In this document: piece after piece, positions 15,481-26,048 of the stretch | How positions within the stretch are numbered: position 1 is the stretch's first letter | Layout: the number at the start of each line of letters is the position of its first letter | Origin: Flavobacterium frigidarium DSM 17623 | Lineage (GTDB): Bacteria > Bacteroidota > Bacteroidia > Flavobacteriales > Flavobacteriaceae | NCBI RefSeq assembly: GCF_000425505.1 | Contig: NZ_AUDO01000008.1 | Coordinates: forward strand, 186,001-250,000 | Length of the DNA: 64,000 bases | Reading direction: 5' to 3' | Position numbers and translations under genes: made by a program | Notes under the pieces: generated by a model | What the model saw: the letters and a program-made list of their open reading frames with translations, nothing else | The model's database searches: none | What the model was told of the DNA's origin: nothing

Positions 15481-17474
15481 AAGATAAAAACATATCATAT
15501 CGCATTTATGTCGTAGCTATTTTCATTTTTGTAATGGCTGTGGGAATCGCTGTCAAACTTACTAATATACAGTGGGTTGATGGTGACTATTACCGCAAAT
15601 TAGCAAAAGAGCGTACTGTTAGAAATTTTGTGATTCCTGCAAACAAAGGGAATATCTACTCAGCAGATGGTAGTTTACTGGCTACTTCGATTCCGAATTA
15701 TGAAATTCGTTTTGATGCTAAAGCTCCCACTGTTGCTGTTTTTGAGCAAAATGTAGGTGCTCTAGCAGATTCTCTTTCGACGGTTTTAGGAAAATCTGGT
15801 TCTTTTTATCAGAATGAATTAAGAAAAGCACGTGCAAATAATAACAGATACTATCTCATTTCTCGAAATTTGAGCTATACTGATTATATCAAAATTAAGA
15901 ATTTTCCAATGTTTAAGCTTGGTGCTTATAAAGGAGGGATAATCGTCGAACAGAAAACGGTTAGAGAGCATCCAATAGGAAAAATTGCAGAACGTACAAT
16001 AGGGTACGAGAGAACTTCGGCAAATGGTGAATCTGACGGAAAGGGTATCGAATGGGCTTACCGTAAATACCTAAACGGTAAAGACGGTAAGATACTTAAG
16101 CAAAAAATTGCAAAGGGGCAGTGGAAGCCGATACGAGATATTAATGAAATAGATCCACAGGATGGATACGATGTGATTTCGACGATTGATGTATATATTC
16201 AAGATATTGCACACCATGCCTTATTGAAGCAGTTGCAGGATTACGAAGCAGATCACGGCTGTGTCGTTGTAATGGAGACAGAAACAGGACAAGTAAAAGC
16301 GATTTCAAATTTGGGAAGAGCAAGTGACGGTACATATTATGAGACGACAAACTATGCTGTAGCTGAATCACACGAACCCGGATCTACTTTCAAGCTAGTG
16401 GATTTGATGGCAATTCTAGAGGATAAAGTTGCTGATACTAGTACGGTTTATAACACATTTAACGGTGAAATTCGCTATTCTGGTAAGGCAGTTAGAGATT
16501 CACATCATGGTGGGTATGGTAAAATATCTCTTGCAAGAGGATTTGAATTATCATCTAACACAGTTATGGTTCAGTCTGTATATGATAATTATAAAGACCG
16601 ACCTTCTAAGTTTGTGAATCATGTGAATTCGTGGGGCTTTAATAAAAAGTTACATATGGATTTTGAAGGGGAAGGAAGACCTCATATTCCGCAACCTACA
16701 GACAAACATTGGAGTAATATCTCATTACAATGGATGGCTTTTGGTTACGGAGTCTCTGTAACTCCCATGCAAACTTTGACATTTTACAATGCGGTTGCTA
16801 ACAATGGAATAATGGTCAAACCACAATTTATTTCGGAAATTAAAGAATGGAATAAAACAATATTAAAAGTCGAAAAAGAAGTGATCAATCCTCGAGTTTG
16901 TTCACCTGAAACCATCAAAAAATTGAAAGCCGTTCTTGAAAATGTGGTTAAAAAAGGAACAGCAGCAAAGTTGTATTCAAAGGATTTTTCTATGGCTGGT
17001 AAAACAGGAACAGCTCAGGTAAATTATGGAAAAAGAGACGGTACAAAAATGTACTATGCCTCTTCTTTTGTAGGATACTTTCCGGCAGACCATCCTAAGT
17101 ATTCTTGTATTGTTGTGGTTCATAAACCTAGTACGGCTAATGGTGATTTTTATGGCGCTGGAGTTGCAGGACCTGTTTTTAAAAGAATCGCTCAAAAAAT
17201 ATTTACCGATGTTCCTTCGACAAACGAAATCAAAAATCTAAATAAGAAGATTGTTAAACAAGAAAAGAATTACGACAGCTATTATGCTAAGTTGCAAAAA
17301 ACTAAAAAAGGAGTGCCTAATGTAAAAGGTATGCCAGGAATGGATGCCATTGCACTCTTAGAAAACTTGGGCTACCATGTGAAAACGGTAGGAATAGGAA
17401 AAGTAAAAAGTCAATCAACTCTTGAAGGTCAAGAATTATTAAAGAATGAAACCATAACGCTACAATTACTGTGA
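15471..17474 (+). CDS. ftsI: Septal peptidoglycan transpeptidase FtsI (PBP3) with PASTA domain
   Basis: A 667-residue class B penicillin-binding protein. A single N-terminal membrane helix (about 10-30) is followed by the pedestal domain and the transpeptidase domain. The active-site motifs are complete: STFK at 305-308 with the acylated serine S305, SSN at 361-363 and KTG at 511-513. The last 60 residues form one PASTA domain (GVPNVKGMPGMDAIALLENLGY). It cross-links septal peptidoglycan with FtsW. PASTA domains are absent from the Escherichia coli protein but are usual in Bacteroidota. It overlaps ftsL upstream, and murE starts within its stop codon (GTGA). Confidence 0.96.
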   Translation: MALEDKNISYRIYVVAIFIFVMAVGIAVKLTNIQWVDGDYYRKLAKERTVRNFVIPANKGNIYSADGSLLATSIPNYEIRFDAKAPTVAVFEQNVGALADSLSTVLGKSGSFYQNELRKARANNNRYYLISRNLSYTDYIKIKNFPMFKLGAYKGGIIVEQKTVREHPIGKIAERTIGYERTSANGESDGKGIEWAYRKYLNGKDGKILKQKIAKGQWKPIRDINEIDPQDGYDVISTIDVYIQDIAHHALLKQLQDYEADHGCVVVMETETGQVKAISNLGRASDGTYYETTNYAVAESHEPGSTFKLVDLMAILEDKVADTSTVYNTFNGEIRYSGKAVRDSHHGGYGKISLARGFELSSNTVMVQSVYDNYKDRPSKFVNHVNSWGFNKKLHMDFEGEGRPHIPQPTDKHWSNISLQWMAFGYGVSVTPMQTLTFYNAVANNGIMVKPQFISEIKEWNKTILKVEKEVINPRVCSPETIKKLKAVLENVVKKGTAAKLYSKDFSMAGKTGTAQVNYGKRDGTKMYYASSFVGYFPADHPKYSCIVVVHKPSTANGDFYGAGVAGPVFKRIAQKIFTDVPSTNEIKNLNKKIVKQEKNYDSYYAKLQKTKKGVPNVKGMPGMDAIALLENLGYHVKTVGIGKVKSQSTLEGQELLKNETITLQLL

Positions 17475-18934
17475 TTATACTTAAAAACATACTAGATAAT
17501 GTTGTTATTGATGCACTTCACGGTGCAAATGACGTAGCGATCAAGAAAATCGAATTTGATTCTAGAAAATTAGAGTCTAATGATGTGTTTGTTGCTATTA
17601 GGGGCACCGTCTCTAATGGACATGATTTTATAGATACAGCTATCCAAGCTGGTGTGAAAGCGATTGTATGTGACCAACTGCCCGAAATTTTAAATAGCAA
17701 TGTTACTTATATAAAGGTTGTGGACACTAATAAAGCGCTAGCCTTAATGGCAGCAAATTATTATGGACATCCTTCAGCTAAGTTAAAATTAGTGGGAATT
17801 ACAGGAACTAATGGTAAAACTACTATTGCTTCCTTATTGTATCAATTATTTATAAACGCAGGTTATAAAGTAGGTTTACTGTCGACAGTTAAAATAATGG
17901 TAGACCAGGTTGAATTTAAAGCAACGCATACAACACCTGATTCGCTTACAATTAATCATTTTTTGAACGAAATGATTATTGCTGGGGTGGAGTATTGTTT
18001 TATGGAGGTAAGTTCACATGGAATTCATCAAAAAAGAACAGAGGGACTTCATTTTACTGGTGGTGTATTTACTAATTTGTCACATGACCATTTAGATTAT
18101 CACCCAACGTTTGCAGAATATAGAGATGTGAAAAAATCGTTTTTTGACAATCTTCCAAGAACGGCTTTTGCATTATCCAATATTGATGATAAGAATGGAG
18201 CTGTTATGTTACAAAACTCTGTAGCTACAAAATATACGTATGCTTTAAAATCTTTTGCTGATTATAGAGCTCAAATATTAGAGAACCAAATGTCAGGCTT
18301 ATTACTGAAAGTAAATGGCAATGAAGTATGGGTAAAGCTAATTGGGACTTTTAATGCCTACAATGTGTTAGCAATTTATGGTACTTCAATAGCATTAGGC
18401 TTAGATAGTCTGGAGGTTCTACGTTTGTTATCAAATCTAGAAAGTGTTTCAGGAAGGTTTCAATACATTGTTTCAAAGAGTAATGTAACAGCAATTGTGG
18501 ATTATGCTCATACACCGGATGCTCTTGAAAATGTGTTGAAAACGATTAATGATATTCGAACGAAAAATGAACAATTACTTACAGTAGTAGGTTGCGGTGG
18601 TAATAGAGATAAAACCAAGCGTCCTATCATGGCTAGTATTGCTTCTGAACTTAGTGATAAAGTAGTTTTGACATCTGATAATCCTAGAAATGAAGATCCG
18701 GCTACAATAATAGAAGAGATGGAAAAGGGTGTAGCGGGGCAAAATTATAAGAAGATTGTTGCTGTCACTGATCGCAAACAAGCAATAAAAACAGCCTGTC
18801 AATTGGCCTTGCCTAATGATATTATTTTAATTGCGGGGAAAGGGCATGAAACATATCAAGAAATAAAAGGAGTAAGAAACGATTTTGATGATATGAAAAT
18901 CGTGAAAGAAATTTTAGAACAATTAGATAAATAG
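17471..18934 (+). CDS. murE: UDP-MurNAc-tripeptide ligase MurE (meso-diaminopimelate adding)
   Basis: 487 residues, starting at GTG 17471, which overlaps the ftsI stop as GTGA. The Mur ligase P-loop GTNGKTT is at 112-118. The motif DNPRNEDP near residue 400 is the hallmark of enzymes that add meso-diaminopimelate rather than lysine. The product is UDP-MurNAc-L-Ala-D-Glu-mDAP in the cytoplasm. The three-domain length is normal. mraY follows after 7 bases. murF and ddl, often next in dcw clusters, are not in this window. Confidence 0.96.
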   Translation: MIILKNILDNVVIDALHGANDVAIKKIEFDSRKLESNDVFVAIRGTVSNGHDFIDTAIQAGVKAIVCDQLPEILNSNVTYIKVVDTNKALALMAANYYGHPSAKLKLVGITGTNGKTTIASLLYQLFINAGYKVGLLSTVKIMVDQVEFKATHTTPDSLTINHFLNEMIIAGVEYCFMEVSSHGIHQKRTEGLHFTGGVFTNLSHDHLDYHPTFAEYRDVKKSFFDNLPRTAFALSNIDDKNGAVMLQNSVATKYTYALKSFADYRAQILENQMSGLLLKVNGNEVWVKLIGTFNAYNVLAIYGTSIALGLDSLEVLRLLSNLESVSGRFQYIVSKSNVTAIVDYAHTPDALENVLKTINDIRTKNEQLLTVVGCGGNRDKTKRPIMASIASELSDKVVLTSDNPRNEDPATIIEEMEKGVAGQNYKKIVAVTDRKQAIKTACQLALPNDIILIAGKGHETYQEIKGVRNDFDDMKIVKEILEQLDK

Positions 18935-18941
18935 TAAATAT

Positions 18942-20171
18942 ATGCTGTATTACTTATTTGAGTATTTAGACAAAGTATTAAATATATCTGGAACGGGTGT
19001 TTTTCAATACATCACTTTTAGATCGGCGTTAGCATTTTTGCTGTCACTATTATTATCGACTGTTTACGGTAAAAGAATTATTAATTTTTTACGCAACCAG
19101 CAAGTTGGAGAAACAGTTAGGGAGCTTGGATTAGCAGGTCAAAATGAAAAAGCGGGTACGCCTACTATGGGTGGATTGATAATCATTTTTGCAACATTAG
19201 TTCCCGTAATATTATTTGCAAAATTGCATAATATTTATGTGGTTTTGTTAATTGTAACGACGCTGTGGATGGGGACAATCGGGTTTATTGATGACTACAT
19301 AAAGATTTTTAAAAAAGACAAGCAAGGCTTAAAAGGTATTTTCAAAGTTTTTGGGCAAGTAGGTTTAGGGTTAATTGTGGGTGTAGTTTTGTATTTTCAT
19401 CAAGGAGTAACTGTAAGAACTGATACTGGTAAAACAGATGTTTTTAAAGAAACTACCGGTTATGTTGTTACTCCTCCGCCAGTTGAGGAAAAATCTACAG
19501 CAACTACAATTCCATTTTTTAAAAATAATGAGTTTGACTATGCTGAATTGCTAGCTTGGACAGGTGAAGGATATGAAAAATGGGCGTGGATAGTTTTCAT
19601 TCCAATTGTTATTTTCATTATCACTGCAGTTTCAAATGGTGCCAACCTAACTGATGGGATCGACGGCTTAGCTGCGGGTACATCGGCAATTTCAGTGCTC
19701 GCGCTCGGGATATTTACGTTTGTTTCCGGTAATATTATATTTTCGAATTACTTAAATATAATGTACATCCCTAACTCAGGAGAGATGACTGTATTTATTG
19801 CAGCCTTTGTTGGGTCGCTCATAGGATTTCTATGGTACAACTCTTATCCCGCATCAGTATTTATGGGGGATACAGGAAGTCTAACGATTGGTGGAATCAT
19901 CGCAGTGCTTGCAATTGCTGTTCGTAAAGAGATGTTGATTCCGTTATTATGTGGAGTTTTCTTAGTCGAAAATTTATCAGTAGTACTTCAAGTTAGCTAT
20001 TTTAAATATACCAAGAAACGCTTTGGAGAAGGCCGAAGAATTTTTCTAATGTCGCCTTTGCATCACCATTATCAGAAGAAAGGATATCACGAAAGTAAAA
20101 TTGTAACACGTTTTTGGATTGTAGCTATCATGTTAGCCATACTTTCCATCATCACTTTAAAACTAAGATAA
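18942..20171 (+). CDS. mraY: Phospho-MurNAc-pentapeptide transferase MraY
   Basis: 409 residues with about ten membrane helices. It moves phospho-MurNAc-pentapeptide onto undecaprenyl phosphate to make lipid I. The aspartate motif GFIDDYIK, the [12 protein letters not shown] loop and the terminal [11 protein letters not shown] are intact and contain the magnesium and uridine-binding residues. The protein is about 50 residues longer than typical enzymes because of a polar insert at roughly residues 160-200 ([27 protein letters not shown]) between two helices. Such inserts are common in Bacteroidota MraY as far as I recall. murD starts one base after its stop codon. Confidence 0.96.
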   Translation: MLYYLFEYLDKVLNISGTGVFQYITFRSALAFLLSLLLSTVYGKRIINFLRNQQVGETVRELGLAGQNEKAGTPTMGGLIIIFATLVPVILFAKLHNIYVVLLIVTTLWMGTIGFIDDYIKIFKKDKQGLKGIFKVFGQVGLGLIVGVVLYFHQGVTVRTDTGKTDVFKETTGYVVTPPPVEEKSTATTIPFFKNNEFDYAELLAWTGEGYEKWAWIVFIPIVIFIITAVSNGANLTDGIDGLAAGTSAISVLALGIFTFVSGNIIFSNYLNIMYIPNSGEMTVFIAAFVGSLIGFLWYNSYPASVFMGDTGSLTIGGIIAVLAIAVRKEMLIPLLCGVFLVENLSVVLQVSYFKYTKKRFGEGRRIFLMSPLHHHYQKKGYHESKIVTRFWIVAIMLAILSIITLKLR

Positions 20172-20172
20172 G

Positions 20173-21504
20173 ATGAGATTAGTTGTATTAGGAGGAGGAG
20201 AAAGTGGTGTAGGAACAGCAATTTTAGGTAAAGAAAAAGGATACGAGGTTTTTGTTTCTGATTTTGGAAAAATAAAAGACAAGTACAAACAGGTTCTTAC
20301 AGATAACAAAATTGCATTCGAAGAAGAGCAGCACACCGAAAGTAAAATTTTAAATGCGACTGTTGTGATGAAAAGCCCTGGTATTCCTGAAAAGGTTGCC
20401 ATTGTAAAAAAGTTGGTTGAAAAAGGAATTCCAGTCATATCTGAAATAGAATTTGCAGCAGCTTTCACAAAAGCCATTACGATAGGCATAACGGGTAGTA
20501 ATGGTAAGACGACTACAACAATGCTTACGTATCATTTGCTTAAGTCGGCTGGTTTAAATGTAGGACTTGGTGGTAATATAGGTAAGAGTTTTGCATGGCA
20601 AGTTGTCGAAGATAGTTTTGATTCCTACGTATTAGAACTGAGTAGTTTTCAGCTTGACGGCATTGTAAATTACAAACCACATATTGCCATAATTACGAAT
20701 ATAAGTCCGGATCATTTAGATCGTTACGATTATAAATATGAAAATTATATTGATTCGAAGTTTAGAATAACAATGAATCAAACAGAAGAAGATTATTTGA
20801 TTTATGACGCAGACGATGAAGCGATCACAAACTGGTTACAGAATAACAAAACAAGAGCAAAATTAATTCCTTTCTCTCTAACGAAAATGTTTGAAGAAGG
20901 GGCCTTTATAAAAGATAATACAATGAAAGTATCAATAAATCAAGAAGATTTTAAAATGGAAACAGAAGCGATTGCCTTAGAAGGAAAACATAATATGAAA
21001 AATGCAATGGCAGCAACATCTGTAGCAAAATTGATGCAAATTAGAAAAGCAACTATTCGTGAGAGCTTATCAAATTTTCAAGGTGTAGAACATCGTCTAG
21101 AGAGTGTATTAAAAATTCAAAACGTTCAGTATATAAATGATTCAAAGGCTACAAATGTAAATGCTACATTCTTTGCCTTAGATAGTATGAATACACCCAC
21201 AGTTTGGATTGTAGGTGGAGTAGACAAAGGAAATGATTACAATGAGTTAATGTCACTTGTACGTGAAAAAGTAAAGGCTATTGTTTGTCTTGGAGTTGAT
21301 AATAAAAAGATTATCGATGCCTTTGGAGATGTAGTTGATGATATGATTGAGGTAAATAATATGAATGACGCTGTTAAAATGGCGCAACGATTTACAGAGA
21401 AAGGAGATACTGTTTTGCTATCGCCAGCTTGTGCAAGTTTTGATTTATTTGAGAACTATGAAGACAGAGGAAACCAATTCAAGCAAGCAGTACAAAATTT
21501 ATAA
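20173..21504 (+). CDS. murD: UDP-MurNAc-L-alanine:D-glutamate ligase MurD
   Basis: 443 residues. The N-terminal Rossmann-like UDP-binding domain starts LVVLGGGESGVG, the central ATPase domain has TGSNGKTT at 107-114, and the ligase C-terminal domain carries YINDSKATN and LSPACASFDLFENYEDRG, both diagnostic of MurD. It adds D-glutamate to UDP-MurNAc-L-alanine in the cytoplasm. It sits one base after mraY and 21 bases before ftsW, inside the dcw operon. Confidence 0.96.
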   Translation: MRLVVLGGGESGVGTAILGKEKGYEVFVSDFGKIKDKYKQVLTDNKIAFEEEQHTESKILNATVVMKSPGIPEKVAIVKKLVEKGIPVISEIEFAAAFTKAITIGITGSNGKTTTTMLTYHLLKSAGLNVGLGGNIGKSFAWQVVEDSFDSYVLELSSFQLDGIVNYKPHIAIITNISPDHLDRYDYKYENYIDSKFRITMNQTEEDYLIYDADDEAITNWLQNNKTRAKLIPFSLTKMFEEGAFIKDNTMKVSINQEDFKMETEAIALEGKHNMKNAMAATSVAKLMQIRKATIRESLSNFQGVEHRLESVLKIQNVQYINDSKATNVNATFFALDSMNTPTVWIVGGVDKGNDYNELMSLVREKVKAIVCLGVDNKKIIDAFGDVVDDMIEVNNMNDAVKMAQRFTEKGDTVLLSPACASFDLFENYEDRGNQFKQAVQNL

Positions 21505-21525
21505 TAGTTGTAGCGCATAAAAGTA

Positions 21526-22824
21526 ATGATGAAAGACTTAATAAAAAATTTAAAAGGAGATAAGGTAATATGGTCATTTGTGGCTTTATTAGCGCTGTTT
21601 TCTTTTATGCCAGTTTTTAGTGCGAGTAGCAATTTGGCTTATCTCGGACATGGAACTGGAAATACATTGGGTTATTTGTTGAAGCATTTAGCACACATTT
21701 GTATTGGATTTTTGATTATTTATTTAGTGCATCGTGTTCCATACCATTATTTTAGAGCTATATCAAAAATAGGATTGCCTGTCGTATGGGTTCTACTAGC
21801 GTATACATTGATAAAAGGTACTGTAATTGCAGGTGCTAATGCGAGTAGATGGATCCAGATTCCTTTTGTAGGAATCACGTTTCAAACATCTACATTGGCA
21901 TCATTAATGTTATTCATTTATGTAGCAAGGTATCTTTCTAAAACACGTGAGGAGCCAGTTGATTTTAAAGAATCGTTGAAAGAACTGTGGGCTCCGGTTT
22001 TTATGACCCTGATTTTAATTTTACCTGCCAATTTTTCGACTACGGCCTTGATTTTTGCTATGGTAATTATGCTTGTATTTATAGGTAAGTATCCTGTGAA
22101 GTATATTGGAGTCATCATTGGAACTGGAGTTGTGGCGCTAACCCTTTTTGTACTAATTGGAAAGGCATTTCCTGATTCTCGCTTTTTTAGTAGGGTAGGT
22201 ACATGGTCCAGTCGTATTGAAAACTATACCACAGATAAACCTGATGAAGATGATTACCAAATCGAGAAAGCCAAGATTGCAATCGCATCTGGTAAATTAT
22301 ACGGACTTGGACCAGGTAAAAGTGTGCAAAAGAATTTTTTACCACAGTCATCCTCTGATTTTATCTTTGCTATTATTGTTGAAGAATATGGTTTAGTTGG
22401 TGGGTTTTTAGTGTTAGGATTGTATTTGCTGTTACTATTTAGGTTTGTTATTGCTGCGCATAAAGCAACAACACTATTTGGTAAATTACTAGTAGTTGGT
22501 TTGGGTTTTCCAATGATTTTTCAAGCGATGATTAACATGGCTGTTGCTGTAGAGCTCCTTCCGGTTACGGGACAAACATTACCCCTTATTAGTAGTGGAG
22601 GTAGTTCCATATGGATGACTTGTTTTGCCCTAGGAATCATTATAAGTGTGACTAAAAAAGAAGACGAAATAATACAAGAACAACAAGATGCTGCTAAAAG
22701 GGAGGAAGCGTTACAAAAAATAATTGATCGCGAACTAGCAGGTGAAAAAGCAGAAAATTCAGAAGATGATTATTCGATCGAAGAAAAGAACGAAAATCCA
22801 ATGAAAGCAGTATTTGGTAGATAA
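21526..22824 (+). CDS. ftsW: Septal peptidoglycan glycosyltransferase FtsW (SEDS family)
   Basis: 432 residues with about ten transmembrane helices. SEDS-family signatures are visible: ANASRWI, ESDFIFA-like [15 protein letters not shown] and the late motif [18 protein letters not shown]. It polymerises lipid II at the septum together with FtsI, which is encoded in the same cluster. A charged cytoplasmic tail of about 60 residues ([19 protein letters not shown]) follows the last helix. Two adjacent ATGs at 21526 and 21529 are equivalent. The next gene, murG, starts 17 bases after the stop. Confidence 0.95.
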   Translation: MMKDLIKNLKGDKVIWSFVALLALFSFMPVFSASSNLAYLGHGTGNTLGYLLKHLAHICIGFLIIYLVHRVPYHYFRAISKIGLPVVWVLLAYTLIKGTVIAGANASRWIQIPFVGITFQTSTLASLMLFIYVARYLSKTREEPVDFKESLKELWAPVFMTLILILPANFSTTALIFAMVIMLVFIGKYPVKYIGVIIGTGVVALTLFVLIGKAFPDSRFFSRVGTWSSRIENYTTDKPDEDDYQIEKAKIAIASGKLYGLGPGKSVQKNFLPQSSSDFIFAIIVEEYGLVGGFLVLGLYLLLLFRFVIAAHKATTLFGKLLVVGLGFPMIFQAMINMAVAVELLPVTGQTLPLISSGGSSIWMTCFALGIIISVTKKEDEIIQEQQDAAKREEALQKIIDRELAGEKAENSEDDYSIEEKNENPMKAVFGR

Positions 22825-22840
22825 AATTAAAATTGTAAAA

Positions 22841-23947
22841 ATGACGAAGTATAAATTCATATTAAGTGGCGGTGGAACAGGTGGACATATCTATCCTGCA
22901 ATTGCTATTGCAAATGAATTGATGTTACGTTTTCCTGATGCTGAAATATTATTTGTTGGCGCTCAAGATAAGATGGAAATGCAAAAAGTACCGCAGGCAG
23001 GATATGCTATAAAAGGACTTTGGATTTCTGGATTACAGCGTAAAATAAATTTACAGAATGCTATGTTTCCCTTTAAATTAGTGGATAGTTTGTGGAAATC
23101 TAGAAAAATAATTACTGCATTTAAACCTGATGTTGTAATAGGTACAGGTGGTTTTGCCAGTGGCCCATTATTGCAAATGGCAAATAGTATGAATATTCCA
23201 ACACTGATTCAGGAGCAAAATTCTTTTCCCGGAATCACTAATAAATTGTTAGGTAAAAAAGCACACTCAATTTGTGTTGCTTATGAAAATTTAGAACGCT
23301 TTTTTTCGAAAAATAAAATGTGCTTAACAGGGAACCCTGTGAGACAAGATTTAATTGATATTGATAGTAAGCGAGAGCAGGCAATTGAATATTTCAAATT
23401 AGATCCAAATAAGAAAACCTTATTAGTTCTGGGAGGGAGTTTAGGTGCACGACGTATCAATCAGTTGATCGAGAAATCAAGAACAAATATTATTTCTCAG
23501 GAAGTGCAAATTATCTGGCAATGTGGTAAGCTATATTTCGAGGAATATAAAAAATACGAAGCGCACAACATTCAAGTCGTGCCATTCATTGAAAAAATGG
23601 ATTTAGTTTATGCAGCTGCAGATATCATTATTTCTAGAGCAGGAGCGTCTTCAGTATCTGAATTATGTATCGTGGGTAAGCCAGTAATTTATATTCCATC
23701 TCCTAATGTTGCCGAAGATCATCAAACAAAAAATGCTAAAGCAATTGTTGATCAAGGTGGGGCACTGCTTTTGAAGGAATATGAATTAGATACCGTATTT
23801 GAGACTGTTTTTAAAGAGCTTTTATTAGATACCGAAAAACAGAAACAATTGAGCGCAAACTGTAAAGCATTAGCTAGACCAAAAGCGACTCAGGATATTG
23901 TAAATGAAATTGTAAAATTAATCGAAAAGAAAAAAGGAGTACGATAG
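22841..23947 (+). CDS. murG: UDP-GlcNAc:lipid I GlcNAc transferase MurG
   Basis: 368 residues from ATG 22841 ([20 protein letters not shown]). A longer frame from TTG 22814 would start within ftsW and adds residues outside the family. The glycine loop GGGTGGH at 10-16 and the donor-binding stretch [24 protein letters not shown] are typical of the GT28 fold. MurG adds N-acetylglucosamine to lipid I to give lipid II at the inner face of the membrane. Spacing to ftsW is 16 bases and to murC 36 bases. Confidence 0.96.
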   Translation: MTKYKFILSGGGTGGHIYPAIAIANELMLRFPDAEILFVGAQDKMEMQKVPQAGYAIKGLWISGLQRKINLQNAMFPFKLVDSLWKSRKIITAFKPDVVIGTGGFASGPLLQMANSMNIPTLIQEQNSFPGITNKLLGKKAHSICVAYENLERFFSKNKMCLTGNPVRQDLIDIDSKREQAIEYFKLDPNKKTLLVLGGSLGARRINQLIEKSRTNIISQEVQIIWQCGKLYFEEYKKYEAHNIQVVPFIEKMDLVYAAADIIISRAGASSVSELCIVGKPVIYIPSPNVAEDHQTKNAKAIVDQGGALLLKEYELDTVFETVFKELLLDTEKQKQLSANCKALARPKATQDIVNEIVKLIEKKKGVR

Positions 23948-23983
23948 TTGCTATCGAATGACTTTTGAATATATAGCAAAAAA

Positions 23984-25333
23984 ATGAATTTAAATCAAAT
24001 AGATAACGTTTACTTAATAGGTATAGGTGGTATTGGGATGAGCAATCTTGCGCGCTATTTTAAAAATATAGGCAAGCAGGTTTCAGGTTACGATAAAACA
24101 CCTACTACTTTGACGACTGAGTTAATTAAGAGCGGAATCGAAATTCATTTTGAAGATAATGTAGATTTAATACCTGAAAATTTCAAGATCGAAAACACTT
24201 TAGTAATCATAACTCCAGCTGTTCCCGCTAAACATGAAGAGTGGAATTATTTTTTAACCAATAATTTCATAATAAAGAAGCGTGCAGAAGTCCTAGGTTT
24301 GATCACAAAAGACTCTTTTTGCTTCGCTGTAGCTGGTACTCACGGCAAAACTACTACCTCTGGAATACTAGGTCATATCTTGTATGAATCTGGTGCTGAC
24401 GTAACTGCGTTCATTGGTGGTATCGTTGAAAACTATAATTCAAATTTAATTGGTATTGGCGCTAAAATTACTGTCGTTGAAGCCGATGAATTTGATCGCT
24501 CTTTCTTACATTTGCACCCCGATATTGCATGCGTCACATCGATGGATGCAGATCATCTAGATATTTATGGTACAAGTGATGCAATTGAAGCGTCGTTTGT
24601 TGAATTTGCAGCTAAAATTAAAGATAAATCGAAGCTGTTTATAACTACAGATTTGCCTCTTGAGGGATTAACTGTAGCTGTAAATGATGCAGCCGATTAT
24701 CAGGCGGTAAATGTTCGTATAGAAGATGGAGTGTACGTTTTTGACGTAATTACTCCTACAGAAATTCTTAAAGATTTAAAATTTGCTTTACCGGGCAGAC
24801 ATAATTTAATGAACGCAATGATGGCAATCGCGATGGCAAAGACTTATGGTCTTGAAACAACTGCGATTGCAAATGGTTTGGCAACTTTTAAAGGAATACG
24901 AAGAAGGTTTTCGTACCAAATTAAAAGCGAAGCGTTGACATACATAGATGATTATGCGCACCATCCTACAGAGATTGATGCTGTATATCAGGCAGTGAAT
25001 GAATTGTATCCAAGTAAGAAGGTGTTGGCTGTTTTTCAACCACACTTGTTCAGTAGAACAAGAGACTTTATAGAGGATTTTGCAAGTAGTTTGTCAAAGT
25101 TTGATGAAGTGCTTTTGCTAGATATCTATCCGGCTCGAGAATTGCCTATAGAGGGTGTAGATTCTACATGGTTATTATCAAAAATGACGAATGATAAAAA
25201 AGAGCTTTCGAACAAAGAAAATTTGATAGGAGCTATATTGAGTAGCGATGCAGAAGTAATTGTAACTATTGGTGCAGGAGATATTGGTGAGATGGTAGGA
25301 ACGATAAAAGAAGCTTTGAATGAAAAAAATTAA
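23984..25333 (+). CDS. murC: UDP-N-acetylmuramate:L-alanine ligase MurC
   Basis: 449 residues. The N-terminal UDP-binding loop GIGGIGMSNLA is near residue 12, and the ATP loop GTHGKTT lies at 118-124. The downstream motifs VVEADEFDRSFL and YIDDYAHHPTEI identify MurC. The enzyme adds L-alanine to UDP-MurNAc, the first step of the peptide stem. It overlaps ftsQ by 14 bases, suggesting translational coupling of a cell-wall ligase to a divisome protein. Confidence 0.96.
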   Translation: MNLNQIDNVYLIGIGGIGMSNLARYFKNIGKQVSGYDKTPTTLTTELIKSGIEIHFEDNVDLIPENFKIENTLVIITPAVPAKHEEWNYFLTNNFIIKKRAEVLGLITKDSFCFAVAGTHGKTTTSGILGHILYESGADVTAFIGGIVENYNSNLIGIGAKITVVEADEFDRSFLHLHPDIACVTSMDADHLDIYGTSDAIEASFVEFAAKIKDKSKLFITTDLPLEGLTVAVNDAADYQAVNVRIEDGVYVFDVITPTEILKDLKFALPGRHNLMNAMMAIAMAKTYGLETTAIANGLATFKGIRRRFSYQIKSEALTYIDDYAHHPTEIDAVYQAVNELYPSKKVLAVFQPHLFSRTRDFIEDFASSLSKFDEVLLLDIYPARELPIEGVDSTWLLSKMTNDKKELSNKENLIGAILSSDAEVIVTIGAGDIGEMVGTIKEALNEKN

Positions 25334-26042
25334 CTGGCAAAATATTAGATTAGTGCTAATGTTCGTGTTAGTGGTTTTTCTATTTTCATTTACATCGGCA
25401 CGTAATGAGAGTAGAAAAATTAATAAAACTGTGGTTCAATTTGAAGGTGATAATGCACTTTTCATGAAGAAAGAAACGGTTAATAAATTGTTGATAGAAA
25501 ATAGCGAGAATGCCCCAACTATTCAAAAAGTTAAATTAGATTTGAATAAGTTAGAGCATCTCTTAAATACAAACGACTTAATTGAGCAGTCGAATGTAAA
25601 TGTGACTATCGATGGAGTGCTAAAGGCGGTCGTTAAACAAAAGACCCCAATAGCAAGGATTTTAAATGAAAATGAATCCTTTTACATTGATTATGAAGGG
25701 GGTGTGATGCCATTGTCTACAAATTTTACGGCAAGAGTTCCGCTTGTTTCAGGAGTGATTAATAAAAAAAATAACGAGGAGATAACACAGCTGTTGCGCA
25801 TTATTTATGAGGATGATTTTTTGAAAAAAAACATCATTGCTATCGAAGTTATGCCCAATGGAAGTCTAAAAATGTACAACAGAAACTTTGATTACTTCAT
25901 TGATTTTGGTAGTTTAAGAAATGTTGAACGAAAATTTGAGGATTATAAAGCTTTTTTTCAGAAAGCAGTTATTGATAGTTCGTTATATAAATATAAAAAA
26001 ATAGATCTCAGATTTACAAAACAAGTAGTTTGCACTAAATAA
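25320..26042 (+). CDS. ftsQ: Cell division protein FtsQ
   Basis: 240 residues: a short N-terminal cytoplasmic tail, one membrane helix at about 10-27 (LVLMFVLVVFLFSFTSA), then a POTRA-like domain (about 35-110) and a beta domain (about 115-230, KQKTPIARILNENESFYIDYEGGVMPL). This is the FtsQ/DivIB layout, which links early and late divisome proteins. Sequence identity in the family is low, but the position between murC and ftsA supports the call strongly. It is followed by ftsA after 6 bases. Confidence 0.92.
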   Translation: MKKINWQNIRLVLMFVLVVFLFSFTSARNESRKINKTVVQFEGDNALFMKKETVNKLLIENSENAPTIQKVKLDLNKLEHLLNTNDLIEQSNVNVTIDGVLKAVVKQKTPIARILNENESFYIDYEGGVMPLSTNFTARVPLVSGVINKKNNEEITQLLRIIYEDDFLKKNIIAIEVMPNGSLKMYNRNFDYFIDFGSLRNVERKFEDYKAFFQKAVIDSSLYKYKKIDLRFTKQVVCTK

Positions 26043-26048
26043 TAGATA